Below are positions 26,804-36,423 of a stretch of DNA of 64,000 nt, in pieces. The stretch is from Pseudomonadota bacterium. GTDB taxonomy: Bacteria > Pseudomonadota > Gammaproteobacteria > Steroidobacterales > Steroidobacteraceae. Under the pieces are notes generated by a model. The model saw only the letters and a program-made list of their open reading frames with translations. It was not told the DNA's origin and ran no database searches. The stretch spans positions 42,242 to 106,241 of the forward strand of contig JAJYUA010000011.1 of assembly GCA_021792755.1 (NCBI GenBank), read 5' to 3'. The position numbers and the translations under genes are program-made. Position 1 is the first letter of the stretch; each line of letters begins with the position of its first letter.

Positions 26804-28280
26804 ATCGCCGCTAAGTTAATTTCATGTACAACATGATCAAAGAGGTGTAACATATTGTTTTCAAGACAACAGGAACTCCTCTTTGAGTCGACGCAAGCTG
26901 GAGCTGGCGGTCGAGGAGGTACGGTCGGCGAAATATTTGTCGATCGTATGGGAGTACCTGACCGAGTCGCTGTGTCGGGAGGTGTTTGCGGCCACACGAG
27001 AGCGCGAGCGACAACGGAAGTGGACGCTCTATGCGCTGGTGTGGTTTTGGATTGCGCTGCTGCAGAGCCGCTATGGCAGCCAGACGCGTGCGCTGCTGGA
27101 GGCACGGGCGGGCTCGGCGCTGTTCCGGCCGGTCGATGCCAGCCCGGAAGCCTTCTTTCAGAAGGTTCAGAACGTCCGCCCGGCGTTCTTCCAGAACGTT
27201 TTCCGTGCCTATACCGCTCGGCTGAAAGCCGAGGCGCCCGCGACGTTCGAGCGGGAGCTGCCGCTTGATTCGAAGCTCTTTCCCGAGGTGTATGCCGTGG
27301 ATGGCTCGCGGCTGGAGAAGGTGGCGCGCATGCTGAAAGTCGCGCGCAAGACCACGAAGGCCATCATTCCCGGCAGCCTGGAGGCGGTCTACGACCTGCT
27401 GCGCGGGCTGCTGCACGAGTTGCACTTCGATCCGGACGGCTGCGTCGGGGAGATCACGATGTTCGAGCAGGTGCTGCCGTCGATCCCGCGCGGTGCACTG
27501 ATTCTCAACGACCGCTACTACGCGAAGCCGAAGATCTGGCAGCAAGTCGCCGCGCAGGGGGTGTGGATGATCAGCCGCCACAACCGCACGGTGAAGAAGC
27601 GTCGTCTGGCGGTGAACGCGCAGTTTCGCAGCTCCGCCCCGTCCTACGACGACTGGTTGGTCGAGATGGGCGGCAGCCAGGCGGGCACCTCCCGCGTACA
27701 GCTTCGCTGGGTACGGATCTGGGGCCCAGGATTCGATCGGACTCTCATTACCAACGTGCTCGAGCCTGAGCGCTTGACGCCCGAGCAGTTGATGGCCGCG
27801 TATCGGCGCCGCTGGAGCGTGGAGCGCATGTATCTGGCGATGAAAGAGGTTCTCGAGCTCAATCACCTGTACAACTGCTCGCCCGCTGCCGTCGGCCAGC
27901 AAGTCTACGCCACGGCCATTCTGTACAACACCTTGCGGACCTCGCAGGCGCAAATCGCCGCCACCGCCGGGGTGGCGCCGGAGATCTTGTCGGTCGACAA
28001 ACTCTTCCCCACCTTGATCGACCACTACATCAAGGCGACCTGCGTCGCCCTGGGCTCCGAGGTCGAGTGGGAGCGAGTGCACGCAGAGCATCCCCGCATC
28101 ACTCGCCCGGAGGCGCTGCTCGATCCACCCTGGCTGCGCGTTCGAATCAGAGATAATCTATTGGAGAAACGCAAGGAGGAACGTAAACGACGGCGCTTCT
28201 GTGCAGGTCGTGCTCGCGCGACATCATACAAGTTGATACCGGGCGCCAAGAAATTACTCCACAGTTAACTTGGCGGCAAT
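26804..28280 (+). mobile_element. Complete IS4-family insertion sequence, 1477 bp
   Basis: It is bounded by 16-bp imperfect terminal inverted repeats ATCGCCGCTAAGTTAA (26804-26819) and TTAACTTGGCGGCAAT (28265-28280; two mismatches to the inverse). It contains one intact transposase gene. No obvious target duplication flanks it (left ...GTCAGACTC, right GCTGATTAG...), so the flanks may have been rearranged after insertion. A decayed relative of this element sits at 6166-6543. Confidence 0.88.
26883..28268 (+). CDS. IS4-family DDE transposase
   Basis: 461 residues, TTG start at 26883. RNase H-fold catalytic features: VYAVDGSRLEKVARML with the first Asp (~138), GALILNDRYYAKPKIW with the second Asp (~210) and YRRRWSVERMYLAMKE, the Y-(2)R-(3)E-(6)K signature of IS4 transposases with the catalytic Glu. 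A basic C-terminal tail (KRKEERKRRRFCAGRAR) follows. The stop codon lies inside the right terminal repeat. The frame is intact, so the element may still be mobile. Confidence 0.92.
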   Translation: MSRRKLELAVEEVRSAKYLSIVWEYLTESLCREVFAATRERERQRKWTLYALVWFWIALLQSRYGSQTRALLEARAGSALFRPVDASPEAFFQKVQNVRPAFFQNVFRAYTARLKAEAPATFERELPLDSKLFPEVYAVDGSRLEKVARMLKVARKTTKAIIPGSLEAVYDLLRGLLHELHFDPDGCVGEITMFEQVLPSIPRGALILNDRYYAKPKIWQQVAAQGVWMISRHNRTVKKRRLAVNAQFRSSAPSYDDWLVEMGGSQAGTSRVQLRWVRIWGPGFDRTLITNVLEPERLTPEQLMAAYRRRWSVERMYLAMKEVLELNHLYNCSPAAVGQQVYATAILYNTLRTSQAQIAATAGVAPEILSVDKLFPTLIDHYIKATCVALGSEVEWERVHAEHPRITRPEALLDPPWLRVRIRDNLLEKRKEERKRRRFCAGRARATSYKLIPGAKKLLHS

Positions 28281-28299
28281 GCTGATTAGAGGCCAACCT

Positions 28300-29076
28300 A
28301 TGATGTTCTTTTCCCTGCATGATAAGGTAGCCGTCGTTACTGGCGGAGGCTCTGGAATCGGCTTGGCAACGGCACGCCGCTTTGCTGCAGCCGGCGCGAA
28401 GGTTGTCATCGGCAATCGAAGCGATGATTCATCTGTCGCAGAAGGCTTCGGTGCCACCTACGTACGAACTGACGTTGTTCGAGAAGAAGACATCGCACAT
28501 TTGATGAAGTGGACCGTAGACCACCATGGGAAAATTGACGTGCTCGTCAACAATGCTGGATTTGGGCAGGTTGGTCCGACGGTATCGGAGTGGACGAAAG
28601 AGGACCTCAATGCGCATTTGCAGCCAAACGTTCTTGGCGTGGCCTACGGGATGAAACATGCGGTACCGCACATGCACCGCGGAGGGTCCATCATTAATGT
28701 GTCTTCCCTTGGCGGCCTGATGGGACTGCCCGGCTATGGCGCGTATGTGGCTTCAAAATTTGCCGTAATTGGCTTGACCAAAACGGCCGCCATCGAACTC
28801 GGACCGCAGGGGATACGCGTGAACTGCATCTGTCCGGGAACCATTGACACACCCATGAATCAGCGCGGTGGCGCGGACGCGGAACTGGAGGCCGTAAAGA
28901 TCGCCGCCCCGCTGGGTCGGATCGGCAAACCGGATGAGGTTGCGGCGCTGATGCATTTCCTCGCTGCAGACGATTGTGGGTACGTGAGCGGAGAGGCGAT
29001 CACTATTGATGGTGGTTGGCTCGCCGGACCTTCGATTGCCCTTTTCGAACGTCTGGTCTCCAGTTCCGGTCAATAG
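28300..29076 (+). CDS. Short-chain dehydrogenase/reductase
   Basis: 258 residues from ATG 28300. NAD(P)-binding TGGGSGIGLATAR (~17), NNAG (~90), catalytic Ser in NVSSLGGLMG (~142) and YxxxK in YGAYVASKFAVIGLTK (~155-159), then the CPGTIDTPM loop. Acidic and polar residues after strand 2 (GNRSDDSS) do not settle NAD against NADP. The IS4-family element ends 20 bp upstream, so the original promoter and possibly 5' operon partners have been displaced. Expression would depend on the IS end or on readthrough from the transposase. Substrate unknown. Confidence 0.9.
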   Translation: MMFFSLHDKVAVVTGGGSGIGLATARRFAAAGAKVVIGNRSDDSSVAEGFGATYVRTDVVREEDIAHLMKWTVDHHGKIDVLVNNAGFGQVGPTVSEWTKEDLNAHLQPNVLGVAYGMKHAVPHMHRGGSIINVSSLGGLMGLPGYGAYVASKFAVIGLTKTAAIELGPQGIRVNCICPGTIDTPMNQRGGADAELEAVKIAAPLGRIGKPDEVAALMHFLAADDCGYVSGEAITIDGGWLAGPSIALFERLVSSSGQ

Positions 29077-29369
29077 CATCACGGCAGGACATCCGCACGG
29101 TTCCCCGCAGATCTTGCGCGAACGTCAAAATGTATTTTCCTTGGATCGCACAAATTGGCACAATCTCCGAAAAATCGCCCGGGACCTACCGCACTATTCT
29201 CATTGATGTGCCACCGTACTTGAACCGCAGATCCTCACGAGGTTCTGTGTTACCCAACCCCCATCATGCCGTGAGTGACCGGAACGCTGATCGACTTGGC
29301 CCTCGTATGGCAGGGGCCGGACGCCTAGCGGCCGGCGCTGTCCGTTGAGCGAGCTCGGAGGTCCGCGAC

Positions 29370-30758
29370 GTGTCACCGACTAAGAAGAACCCCTGGGTGC
29401 TGATCAGCGTTCTGTGCCTCGCGGCGGGCGTCTCGAACGTTGACATATTCGGCATCAGCTACGTCACCCCGTTTATCGAGAAAAGCTTGAGCTTCGACAA
29501 TACCCAGATCGGACTGCTGCTGTCAGGCTTCTGGCTGACGTTCGCGATTTCGAATTACGTCACCGGAGCGGTGGCCGACCGCCACAGGAACCACAAGGCA
29601 ATCCTGCTCGTCATGCTGTTGCTGTTTGCCTGCTTCTCGGTTTTGCCGGCGTTGACGTCGATGTTTTCGACCTTGCTCGCCACGCGCCTGTTGATGGGCG
29701 TTTTTGATGCGGGAGTCTACCAGTTACCGCAATCCATCGTGGTCCTGGAAACACCCGCCGAGCGCCACGGCCTCAACATGGGCATCGTGCAGAACCTGGG
29801 CGGCGCCTTTCTGGGCGTGGTGGTTGCGCCGCTCTTGCTGGTGAGGCTCGCACAAGCCTTCGGCTGGCGCTCGGCCTTCCTCGTGGTGGCGCTCCCGGGA
29901 CTGGTGTGCGCGGCGCTCGTGGCTCGAGTCGTGCCCGGGCGGCGGGCTCGGCCGGACAGCCCGCTGCCGGTGGCTCTGGACCCGGACCGCGGTGAGGCTT
30001 TGGGCCTTGCCCAGGTTCTCCGGATCCGCAACGTCTGGTTGAGCATGGTAATTTCCTGTTTCATCGTCGGCTACATGACCATCGGCTTCGGGTTCCTGCC
30101 GCTGTATCTCATGAAAATCGATCATTTTGCGGCCGCGCGCATGAGTATCGTCATCAGCATCATGGGGCTCGCTGGTGCGGTGCTGGGCGTGGCCCTTCCG
30201 GCTGCATCGGACCGCATTGGCCGCAAACCAGTCATGATCGTCTCGAGCGTACTGGGGATGGGCGCGCCCCTGGCCGCGCTGTATTACACCGGTCCGCTCG
30301 CCGTGCTCGGCGCGTTCATGTTTATCGGCGCTGCCCTCATCGGGGCAGCGCCGCTCACCTATGCGACGATCCCCTGCGAGAGTGCGCCAGCCGAAACCAC
30401 ATCGACCGTGATTGGCGTCATTCTAGCCGTCAGCGCCATCGTGGGAGGCGTTGCAGGGCCTTCGGTCGCGGGCTGGAGCGCCGATCGCTGGGGACTCGCC
30501 GCGCCGCTCTATCTGGCAGTCGTGTGCTGCGCGGCCTCCACCGTGCTGTGCACTGCCTTGAAGGAAAGCACTCCTCGGAAGAACAGCCGAGAGAAGATCG
30601 CGGGCGCACCGGCGGGAACTGAAGGCCGGTGTGACGCCTCGAGCCGCGCAGCTTCATCGGGTGTCCCATCCCGAGGTCCTCGATCAGCTGCGGCCACTGC
30701 AGCTGCAGCATCCACGGCGGGTCAGCCCGCTCGGGCAGGTGCGCCGGGGAGCCCTTGA
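29370..30758 (+). CDS. MFS transporter with an IS-derived antisense C-terminal tail
   Basis: 462 residues, GTG start at 29370. Twelve membrane helices are predicted by hydrophobicity. MFS signature loops are visible: GAVADRHRNHKAIL after helix 2 and PAASDRIGRKPVMIV after helix 8, typical of organic-anion/aromatic-acid type transporters. The family-like part ends about residue 412 (STVLCTALKESTPRKN). From about residue 428, the frame reads through the antisense strand of an IS21 istA remnant, giving a Pro/Ala/Ser-rich tail (SRAASSGVPSRGPRSAA). The native stop was probably lost to the insertion. The transport core looks complete, so function may be retained. Confidence 0.88.
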   Translation: MSPTKKNPWVLISVLCLAAGVSNVDIFGISYVTPFIEKSLSFDNTQIGLLLSGFWLTFAISNYVTGAVADRHRNHKAILLVMLLLFACFSVLPALTSMFSTLLATRLLMGVFDAGVYQLPQSIVVLETPAERHGLNMGIVQNLGGAFLGVVVAPLLLVRLAQAFGWRSAFLVVALPGLVCAALVARVVPGRRARPDSPLPVALDPDRGEALGLAQVLRIRNVWLSMVISCFIVGYMTIGFGFLPLYLMKIDHFAAARMSIVISIMGLAGAVLGVALPAASDRIGRKPVMIVSSVLGMGAPLAALYYTGPLAVLGAFMFIGAALIGAAPLTYATIPCESAPAETTSTVIGVILAVSAIVGGVAGPSVAGWSADRWGLAAPLYLAVVCCAASTVLCTALKESTPRKNSREKIAGAPAGTEGRCDASSRAASSGVPSRGPRSAAATAAAASTAGQPARAGAPGSP

Positions 30759-30892
30759 GCCCATCGCGGATCTCCCGCACGGTGGTACGCGAGCAGCCCA
30801 GTGCCCGGGCAATCTCCCGGGACCCCTCGGCCCTCAGCCAGAGGTCTTTGGATCTCTTCGTATCGAGCCACGGTCGGTCTCCCGTGCTTCAT
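30650..30892 (-). pseudogene. IS21-family istA N-terminal remnant, frameshifted
   Basis: The minus strand from ATG 30892 reads MKHGRPTVARYEEIQRPLAE, then after a one-base slip SREIARALGCSRTTVREIRD (a clear helix-turn-helix) and WPQLIEDLGMGHPMK, as in IstA transposases. Similarity ends near 30650. About 80 of the ~500 residues remain. Its antisense strand supplies the last ~35 residues of the MFS transporter. Confidence 0.75.
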
Positions 30893-31074
30893 CCTCTCGA
30901 CCCCCCGCGTTGCCGTAAACGGCAAGGATACCGGGTCAGTGCGGGAGGCTCGTTTTGCCCAGAACCGCCGCCAGAGAGTAAGCAATGGGATGGACGCCCC
31001 CACCCCTTAACGGCATCTGATGTGCCAAAGTGGGAGCGCAGAGCAACCACCGGAACGGAGCGGGAGCGTCCACC

Positions 31075-31392
31075 ATGAAGATTACGACAGTCGGCATTGA
31101 TTTGGCGAAGAACGTCTTTCAGGTTCACGGCGTGGATGAGCGCGGTAAGGCGGTACTGAAGAAGCAGCTCAAGCGCCACCAGGTGCTGGTGTTGTTCAGC
31201 AACATGCCGCCGTGTCTGATCGGCATGGAAGCGTGCGGCGGAGCGCACTTCTGGGCCCGGCGGCTGCAGGCCCAGGGCCACACCGTGCGCCTCATGGCGC
31301 CACAGTTCGTCAAGCCGTACGTGAAGAGCAACAAGAACGATGCAGCCGATGCGGAGGCGATTTGTGAGGCGGTGGGCTGACCGAACATGCGA
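31075..31392 (+). pseudogene. IS110-family transposase, N-terminal fragment
   Basis: 101 codons from ATG 31075 match the N-terminal DEDD domain of IS110 transposases: TVGIDLAKNVFQVHGVDERG with the first catalytic Asp, GMEACGGAHFWARRL with the Glu, and SNKNDAADAEAICEA with the third/fourth acidic residues. An in-frame TGA replaces the expected Arg codon (EAVG-stop-PNMR), and family similarity stops about 12 bases later. The C-terminal Tnp_20 domain is absent. Confidence 0.88.
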
Positions 31393-31542
31393 ATTCTGAG
31401 CTTGAGCCTGTTTGAGAAAACTTCGCTCGATCAACTGCTTACGCTCTCCGTAGAGGCTCCAAACCAACGCGGAAGCGCCAACCAGTTGATTTTGTCCGAA
31501 TAGTGTTGGGCGGTAGTGGAGGTCAATTTGGAGTCGTTGGGA

Positions 31543-31548
31543 TATAAT
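31543..31548 (+). promoter_or_regulatory. Possible -10 element upstream of the qhp operon
   Basis: A consensus TATAAT hexamer 72 bp before qhpG in a GC-rich context. No convincing -35 hexamer is seen at the usual 17-bp distance, so the promoter may be activator-dependent. No qhpR-type AraC gene is next to the operon. Confidence 0.35.
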
Positions 31549-31619
31549 TACCGGCATATCGGGGAGCCCAGGATGTACGGCGGAGATGTGACGTATCGGT
31601 TCTGAGAGGCGGGAGAGTT

Positions 31620-32990
31620 GTGGCGGGCGCTCGCGGTGCGGAAATCACCATATTGGGCAGCGGTCCGGCCGCTGTGGCGACGGCCTGTGGATTGCGCCGG
31701 CTCGGACACGAGGTATCGTTGATCGGAGTTCCCGGCAATACGGCCTTCGAAGGGGTGTCGGAACGTACCCTGGCGCTTTTGCACCAATGGGGGCTTGCCG
31801 CTGCGGCGGACAGCCTCGGCGGCGCGGGTGAACGGCTGGGATCCTGGGCTGGTCGCGATCTGGCCGGCAACAGGGAATACGTGGTGGATCGGGCGCACTT
31901 CGATGCTGCGCTGGTGACTGACGCCGCTTCCAGCGGGGTGACAATTGTCAGCGATCGGGTGATCGGCTATGCACGCGGGGCGGGTCACTGGCGGGTACGG
32001 ACCCGGCACGCAAGCATCGATTGTCGCGTCGTGATCGATGCGCGCGGACGGCGTGTGCGCCGGGCGTTGCGCAAGGGACCCGACCTCATTGCGGTATGTC
32101 AACGATTCCGCACGCGACACGCTGCGAAAGTGCTGACCCGAATAGAGGCCCTTCCCCAAGGCTGGTGCTGGCTGGCCACGAACGGTCGCGGCATGAGCTG
32201 GCTGCAAGCAGTGTGCTCGCGTAACGAGCGCTCGCTGCGCTTTGGACTTGAGCGGCATTTGGGTAGTATTCTCGCTGCGGCGCCGCAAACCGCCGCGGCA
32301 TTGGCCGGGGCCACGTCCGAGGGAGTTGCGCTGGCACGTGCCGCAACGGCCTCTCTTTCCGTGCGGCAGGACGTTGGGGGTGTGTTTTGCACCGGCGATG
32401 CGTTGGTGGCGTTCGATCCGCTTTCGGGTCAGGGGATATATGAAGCACTGCGATCGGCGGCGGTGACGGTGGCGGCGGCGCACAGCTACTGCTCGGCAGG
32501 TGAATGGGGTCCGGTTGCCCGCTTCGTGCGCGAACGGGCGTGCGATTTGTGGGGCCGGAGGAGCGAGTCGGCCGCCCTCTTTTACGAGCAGCAGGCCGGG
32601 CAGATGCCGTCGGCTTTTTGGGTCCGGTCGGCCGCGGCGTACGCGGACTGCCAACTCGCCGATCGGTTCGCTGTCGCGGGTGAGCCCCGAATCGAGCGCC
32701 GGCCTGTGCTCGATGGCTCGCTGATCGAGCTGCGGCGGGTGGTGGTCACTGCGCAATCCCCGCGGGGCGTGTGGCAGGTCGATGGGATCGATCTGGCCGA
32801 GTTGGTCGATTTCCTGCGCGCGGCGCACACCACGGACGTCGAGCGGATCGCGCTGCGATTTTCTTGTTCGCCCAAGGCGGTTGCGCATGCGATGCAGTGG
32901 CTGAGGGCACACGGGCTTTTGGGGGCCGGCTGCAAGTACGGCGCCGGGAGCGACGGCGGTGTAAAGTCAAGCGGATCGAGTCGCGAATGA
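31620..32990 (+). CDS. qhpG: QhpG, flavin-dependent monooxygenase for CTQ cofactor biogenesis
   Basis: 456 residues, GTG start with GGGAG upstream. The N-terminal FAD-binding motif is ITILGSGPAAVATACGLRRL, and the second FAD motif is GVFCTGDALVAFDPLSGQGI (~258), as in tryptophan-halogenase/PHBH-like monooxygenases. In the Paracoccus system, QhpG dihydroxylates the precursor tryptophan of the QhpC subunit on the way to cysteine tryptophylquinone, using O2. It is the first gene of an operon in which all other qhp genes follow within 30 bp or overlap. The C-terminal ~100 residues (VDGIDLAELVDFLRAAH ... VAHAMQWLRAHGLL) look like a small helical, possibly winged-helix, domain that may bind the peptide substrate (inference). 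Confidence 0.85.
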   Translation: MAGARGAEITILGSGPAAVATACGLRRLGHEVSLIGVPGNTAFEGVSERTLALLHQWGLAAAADSLGGAGERLGSWAGRDLAGNREYVVDRAHFDAALVTDAASSGVTIVSDRVIGYARGAGHWRVRTRHASIDCRVVIDARGRRVRRALRKGPDLIAVCQRFRTRHAAKVLTRIEALPQGWCWLATNGRGMSWLQAVCSRNERSLRFGLERHLGSILAAAPQTAAALAGATSEGVALARAATASLSVRQDVGGVFCTGDALVAFDPLSGQGIYEALRSAAVTVAAAHSYCSAGEWGPVARFVRERACDLWGRRSESAALFYEQQAGQMPSAFWVRSAAAYADCQLADRFAVAGEPRIERRPVLDGSLIELRRVVVTAQSPRGVWQVDGIDLAELVDFLRAAHTTDVERIALRFSCSPKAVAHAMQWLRAHGLLGAGCKYGAGSDGGVKSSGSSRE

Positions 32991-33006
32991 CGAAGTCACG
33001 GGGGTA

Positions 33007-34620
33007 ATGCTCATGCACTGGAGAGTCTCGTCGCTCATTTCATGCGGGGTGGCGGCGGTAGCCGCGCTGCTCGGTACAGTGGATGCGGCGCACGCGGCGA
33101 TGATGCCCCCCGCGCCGGCGCGAGCAGGATTGACCGCTGTGCAGGCGCATTGTTCCGCGTGCCACCGAGAGACGGCGCCGGGGCATTTCGATCGCATCAG
33201 CGAGGAGCGCAAGACCCCCGAAGGCTGGGCGATGACGATTTTCCGGATGCAGAACGTGCATGGCGTGAGGCTGACCCAGAAACAATTGCGCACCATCATC
33301 CGGTATCTGAGCGACGTGCAGGGCCTTGCGCCGTCGGAGATACGCGCCGGCCGTTTCGCACTGGAGCGTCGTCCCAACCATCCGATCCTCAAATTGCCCT
33401 ACAACCTGCCGGTCATGTGCGGGCGATGCCACAGCCTGGCGCGCGTGGCGCTGACGCGGCAGCCCGCGTCCGAATGGCGCAAGCTGATCAATTTCCACGT
33501 TGGCCAATTTCCGTTTCTCGAGTACCAGGATGGCAGCCGCGACATCCGCTGGTGGAAGATCGCCAGCACGCAGCTGCCGGCCGAACTGGCCAAGCTCTTT
33601 CCGCTGCATAGCGCGGCGTGGCGGCAGTGGAGGAATCGCCCGCGCGCGGATCTGGCGGGGGAGTGGATCGTGCACGGCGACACGCCGGGCCGGGGGGATT
33701 ATTACGGAACGGCGCTCATCAAGCGCAAAAGCTGGGACCGGTACGGGGCGCGTTACGTGCTGCATTACGCGAACGGCGCTGCGTTTGACGGCTCCTCGGA
33801 CGCGATCGTGTACACGGGGTTTCAGTGGCGCGGCACGGGCACGCTCGGCGGCAAGTCCGTACACGAGGTGTACTTCGCCTCTGCCAACGGCGCACGCATC
33901 GGCGGCCGGTGGTTTCTGGACGGTCACGCCGAGATTGGCGGGGACTGGGACGCCGCCCGCATCGCGGGAGCGGCAAAGGTCATGGCCGTGATCCCCGGTG
34001 CCCTGAAAGCGGGAACCAGGCAGCGGGTGATCGTGGTCGGCAGAGGACTGCGCGGCGGCGTTGACCTTGGGCCGGGGACGACAGCCAGGATTGTGGCGCG
34101 CCGCCCCTATGGACTCATCCTCAGTGTACGCGTGAACGCCCATGCGGCACCCGGGTACCGTACGGTACGCGTCGGCGGCGTGTGGAAAAGCGATCTGCTG
34201 GCCGTTTACCGGCGCGTGGAGCGCCTGGAGGTCCAGCCGGCCTTTGCGATCGCCCGCCTGGGCGGTGGCACGCTCGCCCCGGTGGATGCGCAATTCCAGG
34301 CGATCGGCTACACGAATGTGGTCGGCGCGCACGGGAAGGTCAGCGCCGTGCGCCTCGGTGCAATGCCGGTGACCTGGAGCGTGGAGCCGTTCAACGCCGA
34401 AGCCGCCAAGCGCGAGGATGTCCGCTTCGCGGGCACGCTGAATCAGGACGGACTGTTCCTGCCGGCCGAAGGCGGACCGGATCCGAAGCGCCGGTTTTCC
34501 GCCGACAATACCGGCGATCTTTATGTCGTGGCGACTCGCAAGACGGGCAAAACCGCCGTCGTGGGTAAAGCGCACCTGATCGTGACCGTGCAGCGCTGGA
34601 TCCATCCCCCGATCTATTGA
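33007..34620 (+). CDS. qhpA: Quinohemoprotein amine dehydrogenase alpha subunit, dihaem cytochrome c
   Basis: 537 residues with a Sec signal peptide (SLISCGVAAVAALLGTVDAA, cleavage near residue 31). Two haem c motifs are present: CSACH (~48-52) and CGRCH (~138-142). The beta-barrel domains of the QHNDH alpha subunit follow (WRGTGTLGGKSVHEVYFAS, ~280), with Ig-like repeats at the C-terminus. In the periplasm this subunit takes electrons from the CTQ cofactor of the gamma subunit and passes them to a cytochrome or azurin. It lies 16 bp after qhpG and 13 bp before qhpD. ATG 33013 is an alternative start. Confidence 0.94.
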   Translation: MLMHWRVSSLISCGVAAVAALLGTVDAAHAAMMPPAPARAGLTAVQAHCSACHRETAPGHFDRISEERKTPEGWAMTIFRMQNVHGVRLTQKQLRTIIRYLSDVQGLAPSEIRAGRFALERRPNHPILKLPYNLPVMCGRCHSLARVALTRQPASEWRKLINFHVGQFPFLEYQDGSRDIRWWKIASTQLPAELAKLFPLHSAAWRQWRNRPRADLAGEWIVHGDTPGRGDYYGTALIKRKSWDRYGARYVLHYANGAAFDGSSDAIVYTGFQWRGTGTLGGKSVHEVYFASANGARIGGRWFLDGHAEIGGDWDAARIAGAAKVMAVIPGALKAGTRQRVIVVGRGLRGGVDLGPGTTARIVARRPYGLILSVRVNAHAAPGYRTVRVGGVWKSDLLAVYRRVERLEVQPAFAIARLGGGTLAPVDAQFQAIGYTNVVGAHGKVSAVRLGAMPVTWSVEPFNAEAAKREDVRFAGTLNQDGLFLPAEGGPDPKRRFSADNTGDLYVVATRKTGKTAVVGKAHLIVTVQRWIHPPIY

Positions 34621-34633
34621 CGGAGCAGGCTTC

Positions 34634-36058
34634 ATGATCTTCGATTCCGCCAATGCTCACCTCGTTCCGCTCGCCGGCCGGGCGATGCTATTGCACGTCC
34701 CGACGACGGCGCTGTTCGAGCTCGATGAGTTGGGGATGGAGGTGCTGAGGCTCGTGCAGGCCGACCGGAGCCTGGACGCCGAGCGAATCCGCGCGCGACT
34801 CTCGAGCCGTTTTGCAGGCGAGGCGGTCGGCGCGCTCATCGAGCAGCTGATCCGGCTGCAGGTCCTGCGGCCCGAGGGAGAAAGCCGGCCGATCAACCCC
34901 TCTTACGTCCACGTCGAAGCCTATCCGCTGAGCACCATCGTTCTCAATGTCAACACCGGCTGCAATCTCGCCTGCCGCTACTGCTACAAGGAAGATTTGG
35001 ACGTACCCGTCGCGGGACGGCGCATGGGGTTCGACGTGGCGGCGCGCAGTGTCGATATGCTGTTCTCGCAGGGGCAGGAGCGACGGAGGCTGGGGATCGT
35101 GTTCTTCGGCGGCGAGCCCCTCTCCAACATGCCGCTGATCCGCCAGGTGGTGGACTACGCCGAGGCGCGGGCGAACGGGCTCGGCAAGACGGTGGATTTC
35201 TCTCTCACGACCAACGCCACGCTGCTCACGGAGGAGCTCATCGGCTACTTCGATGCGCACCGCTTCGGGCTTTCGGTCAGCATCGACGGGCCCCGGGTCG
35301 TGCACGACCGCAACCGCCTCACGGTGGGCGGGCGCGGCACTTATGAGGTGGTGGCTCGCAAAGCGCGCTTGCTGCTGGGGCGGTACCGCTCCAAACCGGT
35401 GGGCGCGCGCGTGACGTTGACCGCCGGCACGACCGAGGTTGAGGCCATCCACGAGCATCTGCGCGACCGGCTCGGCTTTCACGAGGTCGGTTATGCCCCC
35501 GTGACCGCCGCCGAGGGGGCCGGCCATGCACTCTCGGAAGAGGAGCTGACCGAGGTGTATGCGGGGTTCGAGCGCCTCGGCGGTCAATATCTGACCGCGG
35601 CGCTCGCGGGAGCGAACACCGGGTTTTCCAACCTGCACCAGCTGATGACGGACCTGCACGAAGGACGGCGTAAGACGCTGCCGTGCGGGGCCGGGGTGGG
35701 CCTGCTCGCCGTCGATCACCAGGGCGGCCTGAACTTGTGTCATCGGTTCACCGGCTCTGAATTGCCGACCTTCGGCAGCGTCGAGCAGGGCATCGCGGCC
35801 GAGCGGCTCGGGGCTTTTCTCGAGCGCGCCGCGGATCGCAGCGGCACGCATTGTGCGACGTGTCACATTCGCAATCTGTGCGCCGGCGGCTGCTATCACG
35901 AGTCCTGGATCCGCTACGGCGATCCCCATCATCGCACGTATCACTACTGTAACCTGTTGAGGCGTTGGGTCGATTTCGGCATCCGCGTCTATGCCGACAT
36001 CAATGCCCGTAATCCGAAGTTCTTCAGCGCTCACATCGAGTCGAGGAGAGCCGCATGA
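34634..36058 (+). CDS. qhpD: QhpD, radical SAM/SPASM maturase of the QHNDH gamma subunit
   Basis: 474 residues. The radical SAM cluster motif is CNLACRYCY (CX3CX2C, ~112-119), with FFGGEPLSN as the glycine-rich SAM motif. A C-terminal SPASM domain holds auxiliary [4Fe-4S] cluster cysteines ([20 protein letters not shown], then [19 protein letters not shown]). QhpD forms the intrapeptidyl Cys-Asp/Glu thioether bonds in QhpC in the cytoplasm. The N-terminal ~90 residues are a peptide-binding-like domain ([14 protein letters not shown]). Its stop overlaps the qhpC start (ATGA), consistent with enzyme and substrate being made together. Confidence 0.95.
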   Translation: MIFDSANAHLVPLAGRAMLLHVPTTALFELDELGMEVLRLVQADRSLDAERIRARLSSRFAGEAVGALIEQLIRLQVLRPEGESRPINPSYVHVEAYPLSTIVLNVNTGCNLACRYCYKEDLDVPVAGRRMGFDVAARSVDMLFSQGQERRRLGIVFFGGEPLSNMPLIRQVVDYAEARANGLGKTVDFSLTTNATLLTEELIGYFDAHRFGLSVSIDGPRVVHDRNRLTVGGRGTYEVVARKARLLLGRYRSKPVGARVTLTAGTTEVEAIHEHLRDRLGFHEVGYAPVTAAEGAGHALSEEELTEVYAGFERLGGQYLTAALAGANTGFSNLHQLMTDLHEGRRKTLPCGAGVGLLAVDHQGGLNLCHRFTGSELPTFGSVEQGIAAERLGAFLERAADRSGTHCATCHIRNLCAGGCYHESWIRYGDPHHRTYHYCNLLRRWVDFGIRVYADINARNPKFFSAHIESRRAA

Positions 36059-36396
36059 GTGGACTGAAATCCGTCAATCACAAGGCCGATCTGCTGCTCG
36101 AGGCGGCCGAATCGGGGCACGTGGAGGAAGTCACCGCCATGGAGACCGTCGCCGGATGCGTCACCACCTTCGATCCGGGCTGGGAGGTGGACCCCTTCGG
36201 TGGCGTAGCCTCGCTGTGCCAGCCGATGGAGGCGGATCTGTACGGATGTTCCGACCCGTGCTGGTGGCCTGCGCAGGTGCCGGACACCATGAACACCTAC
36301 CCGAACTGGCAGGAAGGCAAGCCTTCGGCGCAGCACGACTGGCGCGAGCTCGATCCCGTGTACCCCGATACCAATGCCGTGTTTCCCAAGAAATGA
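36055..36396 (+). CDS. qhpC: QhpC, CTQ-bearing gamma subunit of quinohemoprotein amine dehydrogenase
   Basis: 113 residues. Every cross-linked position known from the Paracoccus protein can be read off. If mature residue 1 is Met29, Cys35-Glu44, Cys55-Asp61 and Cys69-Asp77 are the thioether pairs (mature 7-16, 27-33, 41-49), and Cys65/Trp71 (mature 37/43) form cysteine tryptophylquinone, in the stretch CSDPCWW. The 28-residue leader ([20 protein letters not shown]...) is removed by QhpE after modification. There is no Sec signal; export is attributed to QhpF. This is the catalytic subunit that oxidises primary amines to aldehydes plus ammonia. Confidence 0.96.
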   Translation: MSGLKSVNHKADLLLEAAESGHVEEVTAMETVAGCVTTFDPGWEVDPFGGVASLCQPMEADLYGCSDPCWWPAQVPDTMNTYPNWQEGKPSAQHDWRELDPVYPDTNAVFPKK

Positions 36397-36423
36397 GGCG
36401 TAAGCCGGCTGCAGAGGGTTGAT

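Noticed and set aside
26794..28290. Target-site duplication of the IS4-family element
   Set aside because: The bases flanking the two terminal repeats do not match at any length between 4 and 12.
33040..34653. 537-codon open frame on the minus strand opposite qhpA
   Set aside because: The plus strand encodes a clear dihaem cytochrome subunit with signal peptide and CxxCH motifs; the antisense frame has no recognisable domain.
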